Shown one piece after another: positions 9,201 to 17,585 of a stretch of DNA of 64,000 nucleotides. The notes below the pieces were generated by a model that was given only the letters and a program-made list of their open reading frames with translations, was not told where the DNA came from and made no database searches. The position numbers and the translations under genes were made by a program. Origin of the DNA: Microbacterium sp. Leaf320 (GTDB lineage: Bacteria > Actinomycetota > Actinomycetes > Actinomycetales > Microbacteriaceae); the NCBI RefSeq assembly GCF_001423485.1, contig NZ_LMOD01000003.1, positions 671,987 through 735,986 on the forward strand. The letters are read 5' to 3'. Each line of letters starts with the position of its first letter. The first letter of the stretch is position 1.

Positions 9201-11006
9201 TCAGGCGTCTGCGCTGGCGTCCGTGCCGGGCTTGCGTCCGTCGAGTCCGCGCCATCGCTGACGCAGCGCGAAGGCCGCGGACTTCGGCCGGCGCTCACGG
9301 GTGAAGATCCCCTTCTTGTTGCCACCCACCCGGTGCAGGCCGTTGGTCGTGGCGAAGTCCGCGAAGTTCCAGATCTGCTCGCCCACGAACTGCGGGAAGC
9401 GATCGAAGACGCGGTGGTACATCGCGAGCAGGTCGGTCTGGTACTCCTCGGTCCACACCTGGTCCCAGACCGAGTGCAGCCCCGGCATCGTGTCTGCGCC
9501 GTATTCGAGCATCATGATCGGCTTGCCGGTGCGATCGATCCAGCCCTGGATGTCGCCCTGCAGATACATCTCCGCCGTGGCGAGATCGCCGGCGTTGATG
9601 TACCAGCCGTAGTAGCGGTTGAGACTCACGACGTCGAAGAGATCGATGATCTGGTCATTCTTGAAGGTCGCGAACATGACCATCGAGTAGGTGATCGGGC
9701 GCGTCGGGTCGAGCTCGCGCACCAGATTCACGAGCGGCTCGAAGTACTCGCGTGCACCGTCTTCGTTCGAGGCGGGCTCGTTGGCGATGCACCACAGCAC
9801 GACGGACGGGTGGTTCTTGTCGCGTCCGATCAGCTCACGCAGGTGCTGCGCGTGCGCGGCGTGCGTCTCCGCCCCCGCATACTGCTCCGAGAAGGTGGGG
9901 AACGGCGGCGTGCCGCTGAGACCGCCTACGACGCCCATGTTGAGACCCACTGCCGCGGTCTCGTCGATCACCAGGATGCCGTGGCGGTCGGCGAAGTCGA
10001 GGACGTCCTCGGCATACGGGTAGTGCGAGGTGCGGAACGAGTTCGCGCCCGTCCACTCCATCAGCTGGAAGTCGTGCACCATGTACGCGTCGTCGTGCCC
10101 CTTGCCGCGCACGAAGGTGTCTTCGTGCTTGCCGAAGCCGGTGAAATAGAACGGCTCCCCGTTCACCAGGAACTCCTCACCGCGCACCGCCACCGTTCGC
10201 ACACCGACGGCCAGCGAGTACGTGTCGAGCACAGTCTCGGCGTCGACGGCCTCGACCGTCAGTTCGTAGAGGTAGGCGGCGCCCGGCTTCCAGAGCACGA
10301 CGTCTGCGATCTCGAGACGCCCCTCCGGACCGGAAGACGTAGCCACGACGCTGCCGGTGGCATCCGCCAGGCTGACACGCACGTCGGCACCGCCGACCGT
10401 TTCGACGCGGTAGTCGACGAAACCGGTCGAGCCCTCGAAGGTCGTCACCACCGTGACGTCGTCGACGTGCACCTGCGGCAGCGAGTACAGCGACACCGAC
10501 CGGGCGAGGCCGGCGTAGTTGTAGAAGTCGTGGAAGTAGGTCTGGGTCTTGGCGCCGGTCATGCCGACCTCGATCTTGCCCGGCGGGATCGTGGTGTTGC
10601 TGAGGTCGGGGCTGACCGCGACCGTGAGCCGGAACGCGGTGCCCGGCTTCACGACATCGGTGACGTCGATGTCGAACGGCGTGTACCCGCCGATGTGACC
10701 TCCGACGAGCTGGTCGTCGACATAGACCTTCGCCGAGTGCGTTGCCGCGTCGAAGCGCAGCAGGATGCGCTCCCCCGCCCAGCCGCGCGGCACCTGGACG
10801 GACCGCTGGTAGTAGACCCAGCCGACGTGGTCGCGAATGGCCGGATCGGTGAAGAGATCGTTGTAGCTCGCAGGAACGGCGGCTTCGAGAGGCGTGTCGA
10901 GGCCTGCGAGCCAGGGCTCCTCCGGGAGGCGGGAGTCGATTCCGAACTTCCAGACTCCGTCGAGCTTGACGAGGTCACGGGTTGCGGTGGCGATGGGCTT
11001 GAGCAT
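9201..11006 (-). CDS. uidA: Beta-glucuronidase (GH2)
   Basis: A 601-residue glycoside hydrolase of family 2 that releases D-glucuronate from beta-glucuronides. It has the sugar-binding jelly-roll domain (about 20-180), the immunoglobulin-like domain (180-280) and a TIM barrel. The catalytic acid/base Glu410 is in IANEPAS and the nucleophile Glu501 in MMLEYGAD, near the positions of the E. coli enzyme (413 and 504, from memory). The start is the ATG at 11006, with a TTG just before it. There is no signal peptide, so it acts on imported glucuronides. A LacI-type operator lies 63 bp upstream of the start. Confidence 0.94.
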   Translation of the reverse strand: MLKPIATATRDLVKLDGVWKFGIDSRLPEEPWLAGLDTPLEAAVPASYNDLFTDPAIRDHVGWVYYQRSVQVPRGWAGERILLRFDAATHSAKVYVDDQLVGGHIGGYTPFDIDVTDVVKPGTAFRLTVAVSPDLSNTTIPPGKIEVGMTGAKTQTYFHDFYNYAGLARSVSLYSLPQVHVDDVTVVTTFEGSTGFVDYRVETVGGADVRVSLADATGSVVATSSGPEGRLEIADVVLWKPGAAYLYELTVEAVDAETVLDTYSLAVGVRTVAVRGEEFLVNGEPFYFTGFGKHEDTFVRGKGHDDAYMVHDFQLMEWTGANSFRTSHYPYAEDVLDFADRHGILVIDETAAVGLNMGVVGGLSGTPPFPTFSEQYAGAETHAAHAQHLRELIGRDKNHPSVVLWCIANEPASNEDGAREYFEPLVNLVRELDPTRPITYSMVMFATFKNDQIIDLFDVVSLNRYYGWYINAGDLATAEMYLQGDIQGWIDRTGKPIMMLEYGADTMPGLHSVWDQVWTEEYQTDLLAMYHRVFDRFPQFVGEQIWNFADFATTNGLHRVGGNKKGIFTRERRPKSAAFALRQRWRGLDGRKPGTDASADA

Positions 11007-11068
11007 CAAGGGCCTTTCGTGCGCTTCTTTGCGTTCTTGGTTTCAGTACAGCAGAGTTCAAGGGAAAT

Positions 11069-11082
11069 GGCAACCGATTGCC
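11069..11082. promoter_or_regulatory. LacI-family operator, site 2
   Basis: GGCAACCGATTGCC, identical over 14 bases to site 1. It sits between the SDR stop and the beta-glucuronidase start, so GUS-manD-gntK-lacI can be transcribed from its own promoter. Confidence 0.78.
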
Positions 11083-11084
11083 AG

Positions 11085-11912
11085 TCAGATGGTCTCGCCG
11101 GCATCCGCGAGCAGCGTGCTGCCGGTCATGACCATCGAGAGGTCGCTGGCACAGAACAGCACCACACGGGCGATGTCATCGGGGGTCCCCTGGCGACCGA
11201 TCAGGCTCTGAGACATGGCCGCCGGCATGGTGGAAGGATCGATGCCGGCCGCCGCCATCTGCTCCATCGCCGCGGCCGCCATCGCCATGTTCCCCTCGGT
11301 CGGCACATAGCTGGGGGCGACGCCGAGCACGCGGATGCCCTGGGGCGCGAGCTCCAGAGCGAGCTGCTTCGTCAGCCCCCGCACCGCATGCTTCGACGAG
11401 ACGTAGGCCGACAGGCCGGGGGCGGTCCCCCGGAAGCCCGCGGTCGAGACGATGTTGACGATGACGCCGCCCTGCGGCATACGACGGGCCGCTTCGCGTG
11501 CCCCATTGCGCACACCCCGGGTGTTGACCGCGAAGACCTGCTCCCAGGTCTCGTCGCTCATCTCGAGAAGGGACTCGCTGGGGAAGATCCCGGCGTTGTT
11601 CACCCAGATGTCCGGGGCGCCGACGTCGGCCGCTGCGGAGTCCGTCGCCGCGACGACCGATGCGGAGTCGGTGACATCCATGCGTACACCCACCGCCCGC
11701 ACCGAGAAACGTTCGGCGATCTCGTCTGCCGCCGCTCGCGAACGGCCCTCGTCGAGGTCGGCGATCACGATGCTCGCACCGGCTTCGGCGAGTCGATCGG
11801 CGACCGCTCGGCCGAGACCCTGGGCGCCGCCCGTGACGAGCGCGGTGCGGCCCGCCAGATCGATCAGCGAGGCGAGGGGGGTCGATGAGACATCAGGGAA
11901 GGGAAAGGACAT
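11085..11912 (-). CDS. SDR-family oxidoreductase
   Basis: About 275 residues (two consecutive ATGs at 11915 and 11912). It is a classical SDR with TGGAQGLGRA near residue 29, VNNAGIF in the middle and YVSSK as the YxxxK pair, with the catalytic Ser in IVSTAGF. It lies downstream of GH1 and MFS genes on the same strand. Some Gram-positive bacteria use an SDR as fructuronate reductase, and this gene could do that. However, a separate mannitol-dehydrogenase-family candidate lies next to uxaC at 22090, so the substrate is left open. Confidence 0.9.
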   Translation of the reverse strand: MSFPFPDVSSTPLASLIDLAGRTALVTGGAQGLGRAVADRLAEAGASIVIADLDEGRSRAAADEIAERFSVRAVGVRMDVTDSASVVAATDSAAADVGAPDIWVNNAGIFPSESLLEMSDETWEQVFAVNTRGVRNGAREAARRMPQGGVIVNIVSTAGFRGTAPGLSAYVSSKHAVRGLTKQLALELAPQGIRVLGVAPSYVPTEGNMAMAAAAMEQMAAAGIDPSTMPAAMSQSLIGRQGTPDDIARVVLFCASDLSMVMTGSTLLADAGETI

Positions 11913-11939
11913 CATTGCTCCGTTTCGAATGGGCGGTGA

Positions 11940-13310
11940 TCAGCGGACGCTGCGCACCGAGAGGGTGATGACGAGCCCGCCGGCAAAGGCGAGCGCGGCA
12001 GCGAGGAGGTACAGCGCGGTGAAGTTCTCGGCGCCGACGCCGGCGCCGGCGCCGATCGCCAGCACTGCCCCGCCGAGCACCGGCGCGAAGACGCCCGGGA
12101 TCTTCTGGGCGAACAGGGCGATGGCCATGTAGCGCCCCGCCTCCCTCTCGCGATCGGGAAGCACATCGAGCAGCAGCGCCTGGGCGACGGCCGAGAAGGT
12201 TGCGATGCCGAGGGAGTTCAGCAGGGTGCCCACCATGAGCGTCGGCAGGTCGTGGGCGAACGCCGAGACACTGCATCCCGCCGCGAAGAGAACGGCGCCC
12301 GCGAGGATGAACGGCTTGCGCCTGCCCACCCGATCGCTCAGCCATCCCCCGCCGAGCGAACCGACCGTGGCCGTGACGATGCTCGACGCCGAGACGATCG
12401 CGAGCACTCCGGCGACATCCGGCACGCGCAGCTCGAGGCGCTGGGCCACGAAGAACACGGTGAAGCTGGTGGTGAGGGTCAGCCCCGAGAAGAAGATGAA
12501 GCGGCCGAGCCAGTTCCAGGCGAAGTCGGGGGCTTTGCGCGGATCGAAGCCGTAGCTCCGCAGCAGTCCGCCGACCGTCAGCCGGCGGTCGAGCACCATT
12601 CCCCTGCTGTCGGGATCGCGCACGACGGCGAGGAACGCGACCACCAGCACGACACCGACCGCCGCGGGCAGCGCGAAGACGAGGAGCACCTGGTCTCGGA
12701 AGAATCCGACGAGGATGATGCCGACGACGGGCGCGACCTGCATCGTGACGCCCGTGAGGCCGGAGACGCGACCGCGTTGATGCGGCGGCAGGCGATCCGC
12801 CTGCCAGTTGCCGAGCGAGGCGGCCGCGGTTCCCCACCCGACGGTCGAGAGCGTCCATCCGATCGTGAGCACGCTGAGATTCGGGGCGAGTGCCATGACC
12901 GGCACCGAGGCCGCGCCGATCAGCAGACCGATCACGGTGAAAGGACGCCGCCGCCCCCAGCGGCTGCGCAGGCGATCACTGAGGATGCCGGTGAGAGGAG
13001 CGAGCACGAGCGTGGCCGCCGAGCCGACCGCGAGGACGATGCCGAGGGCTTCGGTGCGCCCGGGGGCCAGTTGGTCGAGTCGCACGGCCAGCGAGTAGGC
13101 CATCGGCACGATCATCGCCATGCCGGCCCCGAAGGTCGCGGCGACGAGCAGCACGATCGATCGCAACGGGACATCACCCGCCACGCCTCCGCCGGAGGAC
13201 TCCGGAAGAGGCGCGGCGAGAGGCTGCGGGAGCGCGAGGTTGCCCTCGGGAACGCGCCCCGCAGCCTCCGCAGGGCCTTCGCCCTGGGGATCGTCGACGT
13301 CGACGGTCAT
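11940..13310 (-). CDS. MFS transporter, glycoside uptake
   Basis: A 456-residue twelve-segment major facilitator with the loop-2 signature DRLRSRWGRRRPF and SDRVGRRKPF in the second half. An acidic N-terminal tail of about 45 residues precedes the first membrane segment. It is clearly paralogous to the MFS at 56044: both share PDFAWNW, GRYMA and FAQKIP motifs at matching places. It lies 27 bp behind a GH1 gene in the same orientation, so it probably imports the beta-glucoside that GH1 cleaves. Confidence 0.9.
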   Translation of the reverse strand: MTVDVDDPQGEGPAEAAGRVPEGNLALPQPLAAPLPESSGGGVAGDVPLRSIVLLVAATFGAGMAMIVPMAYSLAVRLDQLAPGRTEALGIVLAVGSAATLVLAPLTGILSDRLRSRWGRRRPFTVIGLLIGAASVPVMALAPNLSVLTIGWTLSTVGWGTAAASLGNWQADRLPPHQRGRVSGLTGVTMQVAPVVGIILVGFFRDQVLLVFALPAAVGVVLVVAFLAVVRDPDSRGMVLDRRLTVGGLLRSYGFDPRKAPDFAWNWLGRFIFFSGLTLTTSFTVFFVAQRLELRVPDVAGVLAIVSASSIVTATVGSLGGGWLSDRVGRRKPFILAGAVLFAAGCSVSAFAHDLPTLMVGTLLNSLGIATFSAVAQALLLDVLPDREREAGRYMAIALFAQKIPGVFAPVLGGAVLAIGAGAGVGAENFTALYLLAAALAFAGGLVITLSVRSVR

Positions 13311-13337
13311 CTGCTCGGCCTCTGTGTGCGGCTTCTG

Positions 13338-14582
13338 TCAGGCCAGACCGTTGCGCTTCGCGACCTCGCCCAGCCAGCCGAGGCTCGGCTTGGGCGTGCG
13401 CACGAACGTCTCACGATCCACGGCGATCAGGCCGAAGGTCGGAGCCCAGTGGCCCCACTCGAAGTTGTCGAGCAGGGTCCAGTGCAGGTACCCGCGCACG
13501 TCGATGCCCTCGTCGATCGTGTCGGCGAGTCCGCGCAGCGCCTCATCCGTGTACCGGATCCGCTGGGTGTCATCGGCCGTGGCGATGCCGTTCTCGGTCA
13601 CGATCACGGTGACACCCTCGGAGACCTCCCACGCATGGCGCACGGCCATGGCGAGCGAGTCCGGGCGGAACGCGGTTCCGACAAGCGTGTTGTCGGGGTG
13701 CGGGGGGTGCGGAACCAGACCGTTCGCATCGACCTCCTGCGACGAGTACGCCTGCACGCCGACGAAGTCGTCGCCACGGGAGCCCTCCCAGTAGACGTCT
13801 TCCTTGCCGTAGCGGATCTGCTTCAGCTTCTCCTCGCCACCGGGGGCCGCGGTGAGAGCGCCTGCGGCGATGGTCCAGCCGACCTTCGCGTTCGTGCGGG
13901 CACGCACGATCTCGCGGGCGGCGTGGTGGATCTCGACGAACGCGCGGCCGATCTCGGGGTCTGCGTCCTGCAGGAACGAGCCGTGCTGCTTCTTCTCGTC
14001 CTTCTTCTCCGCGGGTGCCTCACTCTCGGCCGCGTCCGCCTCGACCGTGGGACTCTGCCACTGTCCGCCCTGAGCGGCCATGCGGCGCATCGCCGTCATG
14101 ATGGCCGCCTGCATGTTCGGCTCATTCATGGTGGCCACCCACTCGACGCCGTCGAGGATCGTGGTGGCCTGGGTCACGAAGCTCAGGAAGCGGTCTTTTG
14201 CCTTCGGCGACGTCCAGCCGCCGTCATTCGCGAACCAGCGCGGAGTGGTGAAGTGCTGCAGGGTGACGAACGGAGTGACACCGCGCGAGAGGCAGTAGTC
14301 GATCACACGGCGGTAGTGCGCGAGCTCTGCGCGAGAGAACTGGCCTTCGACCGGCTCGATGCGCGACCACTCCAGGCTGAAGCGGTAGGTGTCGAGGCCG
14401 GCATCGGCGAGCAGGTCGATGTCCTCGCGGAAGCGGTGGTAGCTGTCGACGGCGTCGCCGGAGGGCTCCATGCCCGGCATGGTCAGCTCGCGCTCCCACC
14501 AGTCGCTGTTGACGTTGTTGCCTTCGATCTGGTGTCCGGCGGTGGCGGCGCCCCAGAGGAAGCCGGTGGGGAAGTTCGTCAT
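13338..14582 (-). CDS. GH1 family beta-glucosidase, copy 1
   Basis: A 414-residue family 1 glycoside hydrolase, cytoplasmic, cleaving beta-linked glucosides or related sugars. It starts MTNFPTGFLWGAATAGHQIE. The acid/base Glu154 is in TMNEPN and the nucleophile Glu330 in VTENGIA. Family enzymes usually run 440-480 residues, so this is a short form. It carries a hydrophilic insert near residue 182 rich in E, A and K that the second GH1 in this window lacks. The ATG at 14582 sits under a LacI operator and opposite a divergent TetR gene. Confidence 0.94.
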   Translation of the reverse strand: MTNFPTGFLWGAATAGHQIEGNNVNSDWWERELTMPGMEPSGDAVDSYHRFREDIDLLADAGLDTYRFSLEWSRIEPVEGQFSRAELAHYRRVIDYCLSRGVTPFVTLQHFTTPRWFANDGGWTSPKAKDRFLSFVTQATTILDGVEWVATMNEPNMQAAIMTAMRRMAAQGGQWQSPTVEADAAESEAPAEKKDEKKQHGSFLQDADPEIGRAFVEIHHAAREIVRARTNAKVGWTIAAGALTAAPGGEEKLKQIRYGKEDVYWEGSRGDDFVGVQAYSSQEVDANGLVPHPPHPDNTLVGTAFRPDSLAMAVRHAWEVSEGVTVIVTENGIATADDTQRIRYTDEALRGLADTIDEGIDVRGYLHWTLLDNFEWGHWAPTFGLIAVDRETFVRTPKPSLGWLGEVAKRNGLA

Positions 14583-14612
14583 TGAGGGATCCTCTCGATC
14601 GTGAGCAACCGT

Positions 14613-14626
14613 GACAACCGATTGCC
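14613..14626. promoter_or_regulatory. LacI-family operator, site 3
   Basis: GACAACCGATTGCC with the 10-bp core at 14615-14624, about 30 bp upstream of the GH1 start codon and within the divergent GH1/TetR intergenic region. Confidence 0.75.
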
Positions 14627-14642
14627 AGCTAACGGTAACATA

Positions 14643-14664
14643 AAATAGTAAGTCCTCACTATTT
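14643..14664. promoter_or_regulatory. Candidate TetR operator (AAATAGT inverted repeat)
   Basis: AAATAGT (14643-14649) and ACTATTT (14658-14664) form a perfect 7-bp inverted repeat with an 8-nt spacer, between the divergent GH1 and TetR genes. The placement suits autoregulation by the TetR. Confidence 0.55.
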
Positions 14665-14682
14665 TTATCGCCGGAGGTATCG

Positions 14683-15297
14683 ATGGCCCAGTACGCCAAG
14701 ACCGCAGCGGTCCGCCGCGGCATCCTGGATGCCTGCCTCACGATCTTCGGCGAGTCCGGGTTCCACGGGGCCTCGATGGCCGAGATCGCTCGTCGGGCGG
14801 GCATCAGCCACACCGGGCTGCTGCATCACTTCCCCCGTAAAGAGGACCTGCTCATGGCCGTTCTCACGCTGCAGGACGAGCGCAGCGCCGACTACCTCGC
14901 ACGCAACGAGGTCTTGAGCACCGGAGCCGATCCGCTCGATGTGCTCCGCGGCATGGCCACGACGTTGATCGAACGGGATCAGCGCGTCGGCCTGGTGGAG
15001 CTGAGCGCCGTGCTCACCGGTGAGGCAACGGCGCCCGCTCACCCGGCGCACGACTACTTCGAGACGCGCTACCGCAACATCCGCTCGTTCGTGACCCGCC
15101 TGTTCAGCCGGCTCGGCGATGAGGGGCGCCTGTCGACGGACCTGCCCCCGGCACACCTCGCAGCGATCACCATCGGCGCGATGGACGGGCTGCACACGCA
15201 GTGGCTCTTCGACCGTTCGGCGATCGACGTCGATGCGTGCGTCACGTCGCTGATGTCGACCTTCGTGCCTGAGCTGAAGCCCGACGCGCAGGACTGA
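14683..15297 (+). CDS. TetR/AcrR-family regulator
   Basis: A 204-residue TetR-type repressor. The N-terminal helix-turn-helix at about residues 10-55 includes GASMAEIARRAGISHTGLLH and HFPRKEDLL. The remainder is an all-helical ligand domain. CCGGAGG lies seven bases before the ATG. It diverges from the GH1-MFS genes and probably regulates them and itself. It resembles the TetR proteins at 47906 and 57545, which also sit beside glycosidase genes, suggesting repeated recruitment of one regulator subfamily. Confidence 0.93.
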   Translation: MAQYAKTAAVRRGILDACLTIFGESGFHGASMAEIARRAGISHTGLLHHFPRKEDLLMAVLTLQDERSADYLARNEVLSTGADPLDVLRGMATTLIERDQRVGLVELSAVLTGEATAPAHPAHDYFETRYRNIRSFVTRLFSRLGDEGRLSTDLPPAHLAAITIGAMDGLHTQWLFDRSAIDVDACVTSLMSTFVPELKPDAQD

Positions 15298-16764
15298 TCA
15301 CTCCGCAGCAGCACCCGACTCGTACTCGAACCTGCTGACGACGACCTGCTCTCCGAGAGCCTCGACACCGATGACCCGTCCCGTGAAACCACCTGCGACC
15401 TCGGTCGACAGATACCGACCGTCGAGGGTGGCGAGCTCGACGAAGCCCTCCGCCGAAGAAAGACCGGCGCGCAGCAGGTCGGGACCGCGACGCGCGCCGC
15501 GCTCAGCTTCGAACTCCGTGGCTCGGATCTCGAGCACCGCATCCGCCAGAGCCTCTGCCCGCGCGACCACGTCGCTCAGCGGCCCGATGACGATGCGTGC
15601 GCGCACCTCTGCGCCGCGGCGTTCGATCAGCAGCTGGTGCGCGTCATCCATGCGCACCGAGAGCGCGACGTCACCCGTAGCGTGCAGGCGGGCCGACCAG
15701 AGCTCATCTTCGGCGCGCACCGCGAGCAGCCTTTCGGCACTCTCGGCGAGCGCGTCCCTCCCCCGCTCGAGGAGCAGGCCGTCGGTGCTCGTGCGGGCGA
15801 ACGACGACGGCGAGGTTCCCGGCGAGATCCACCGCGGATGCAATGACTCGTCCTTGAACTCCTCGACGAACGAGGTCTTCGCGAGCGGGACGTCGTAGCG
15901 CTCCTCGTCGATCACCGGCCAATCATCGACCCAGTCCACCCCCGCGAGGAACGTCTCCCGCCCGTTGGTGTGCCAGCGAGGGAAGGTGCCGCGCGGCCGC
16001 GTCGCGAGGAACACGAGCGCCCACGATCCGTCGGCGAGCTCGACGAGATCGGAGTGCCCCGTCGACTGCACGGCCGCGCTCGTGCTGCGGTGGGTGAGGA
16101 TCGGGTTCGTCGGTGCGGGCTCGAAAGGTCCGCTGATGCTCGACGAACGCGCGATCGTCACCATGTGGCCGGGCCCGGTGCCACCCTCGGCGACGAGCAG
16201 GTACCACCACTCTCCGCGGCGGATCAGATGCGGTCCTTCGGCGTGCGCTCCGCCGGTTCCCGCCCACAGCGACCGCGGCTCCGACAGCACCTCGCCGGTG
16301 AACGGATCGATGACCGCCTGCGAGATGCCCCCGCGCATCACGTCGCTCCAGGTCACGAAGCAGGTGCCGTCGTCGTCCCAGGCGATGTCGGGGTCGATGC
16401 CGATGAGTCCTGCGACATAGACGGGTTCGCTCCACGGGCCTGAGGGGTCGTCGGCATGAGTCAGGATGTGACCGCGGCCGACCTCGTGGATGTTCGTCGT
16501 GATCATCCAGAATCGGCCGTCGTGGTGCCTCAGCGTCGGAGCGTAGATCCCGCCGCTGGCACCCGCGAGTCCGGTGCGCACGTCGAGGTGCTCCGGTCGG
16601 TCGAGGATGTTGCCGATCTGCGTCCACGAGACCAGGTCACGGGAGTGGAACAGCGGGACGCCCGGCGAGTACTCGAAGCTCGAGTTCGCGAGGTAGTAGT
16701 CGTCGCCGACGCGGCAGATCGAGGGATCCGGGTGGTAGCCGGGGATGATCGGATTCTGGGTCAT
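15298..16764 (-). CDS. GH43 family glycosidase (beta-xylosidase/arabinofuranosidase)
   Basis: A 488-residue family 43 glycoside hydrolase starting MTQNPIIPGYHPDPSICRVG. The five-bladed propeller occupies residues 1 to about 300, with general base Asp13 in HPDPS, an acidic GIDPDIAWDDDG segment and the likely general acid Glu in AHAEGPH. The C-terminal beta-sandwich of about 170 residues is the type seen in beta-xylosidases. There is no signal peptide. It overlaps the upstream ABC ATPase gene by 4 bp (ATGA), so it is the last gene of the oligosaccharide-importer operon and likely degrades imported xylo- or arabino-oligosaccharides. Confidence 0.93.
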   Translation of the reverse strand: MTQNPIIPGYHPDPSICRVGDDYYLANSSFEYSPGVPLFHSRDLVSWTQIGNILDRPEHLDVRTGLAGASGGIYAPTLRHHDGRFWMITTNIHEVGRGHILTHADDPSGPWSEPVYVAGLIGIDPDIAWDDDGTCFVTWSDVMRGGISQAVIDPFTGEVLSEPRSLWAGTGGAHAEGPHLIRRGEWWYLLVAEGGTGPGHMVTIARSSSISGPFEPAPTNPILTHRSTSAAVQSTGHSDLVELADGSWALVFLATRPRGTFPRWHTNGRETFLAGVDWVDDWPVIDEERYDVPLAKTSFVEEFKDESLHPRWISPGTSPSSFARTSTDGLLLERGRDALAESAERLLAVRAEDELWSARLHATGDVALSVRMDDAHQLLIERRGAEVRARIVIGPLSDVVARAEALADAVLEIRATEFEAERGARRGPDLLRAGLSSAEGFVELATLDGRYLSTEVAGGFTGRVIGVEALGEQVVVSRFEYESGAAAE

Positions 16765-17585
16765 GATGCCTCCATGATGCGGCGGCGCTCGAGTCGCCGC
16801 TCGCGCTGACGGGCGGGGTCGGCGACCGGCGCCGCGAGCAGCAGCTTCTGCGTGTAGGGATGGTCGGGGGTCGAGGTCACATGCTCGGCAGGTCCCGTCT
16901 CGACCAAGTCGCCGCGGTACAGCACTGCCACCCGGTGACTGATGTGGCGGACGACGGAGAGATCGTGCGACACGAAGAGATAGGCGACCCCGGTCGCCCG
17001 CTGGATCTCGACGAACAGATCGAGCACGCGCGCCTGGGTCGAGAGGTCGAGGGCAGACACCGGCTCGTCGCACACGATCAGGCGAGGCTCGGGAGCCAAC
17101 GCGCGCGCGATGGCTACCCGCTGACGCTGACCGCCCGAGAACTCCCGGGGCAGCCGCTCGACCGCATCCGAGGGCAACCCCACCTGGTCGAGCAGGGTCT
17201 TGACCCGCGAACGGGCATCCTTCGCCGTCGCGCCCTGGATCACCAGCGGCTCGGCGAGGATGTCTCCGATCGTCATCGAGGGGTTGAGCGATGTGTACGG
17301 GTCTTGGAACACCACCTGGATGTCGCGAGACAGGCGACGTCGATCGCGAGGTGAGATCCCGGCGATCGACGTCCCGTCGAACCGGATGTCCCCGCCGGAC
17401 GGCTTCACCAGGCCGAGCACCGCGCGTCCGATCGTGGTCTTACCCGATCCGGATTCGCCGACCAGGCCCAGGGTCTCCCCCGGCGCGACGTCGAGCGAGA
17501 CGCCGTGCAGCACCTCCACCGGTTTGGCCCGCCATCCCCGTCCGGGGAAGGCGACACGAAGCTCATCGACCTCGAGGAGGCTCAT
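16761..17585 (-). CDS. Opp/Dpp-type ABC transporter ATP-binding protein
   Basis: A 274-residue nucleotide-binding subunit of the OppF/DppF type. It has Walker A GESGSGKTT near residue 42, signature FSGGQRQRVAIARAL, Walker B LIVCDEPVSALD and switch His in LFVSHD. The C-terminal end has the oligopeptide-transporter extension. It overlaps the fused permease-ATPase gene by 4 bp. With GH43 next in the operon, the cargo is more likely an oligosaccharide than a peptide; several Opp-family importers carry sugars. Confidence 0.93.
   Translation of the reverse strand: MSLLEVDELRVAFPGRGWRAKPVEVLHGVSLDVAPGETLGLVGESGSGKTTIGRAVLGLVKPSGGDIRFDGTSIAGISPRDRRRLSRDIQVVFQDPYTSLNPSMTIGDILAEPLVIQGATAKDARSRVKTLLDQVGLPSDAVERLPREFSGGQRQRVAIARALAPEPRLIVCDEPVSALDLSTQARVLDLFVEIQRATGVAYLFVSHDLSVVRHISHRVAVLYRGDLVETGPAEHVTSTPDHPYTQKLLLAAPVADPARQRERRLERRRIMEAS

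Noticed and set aside
9174..11888. A 904-codon open frame on the plus strand across beta-glucuronidase and mannonate dehydratase
   Set aside because: It is antisense to two well-supported genes, is rich in Arg, His and Val with no fold or motif, and is a typical high-GC mirror frame.
11085..11912. Calling the SDR next to beta-glucuronidase UxuB
   Set aside because: A mannitol-dehydrogenase-family reductase is directly coupled to uxaC; the SDR motifs alone do not give a substrate.
12252..14585. A 777-codon plus-strand open frame across MFS and GH1
   Set aside because: Low-complexity Arg/Glu/Asp/His composition antisense to genes with catalytic motifs; no ribosome site.
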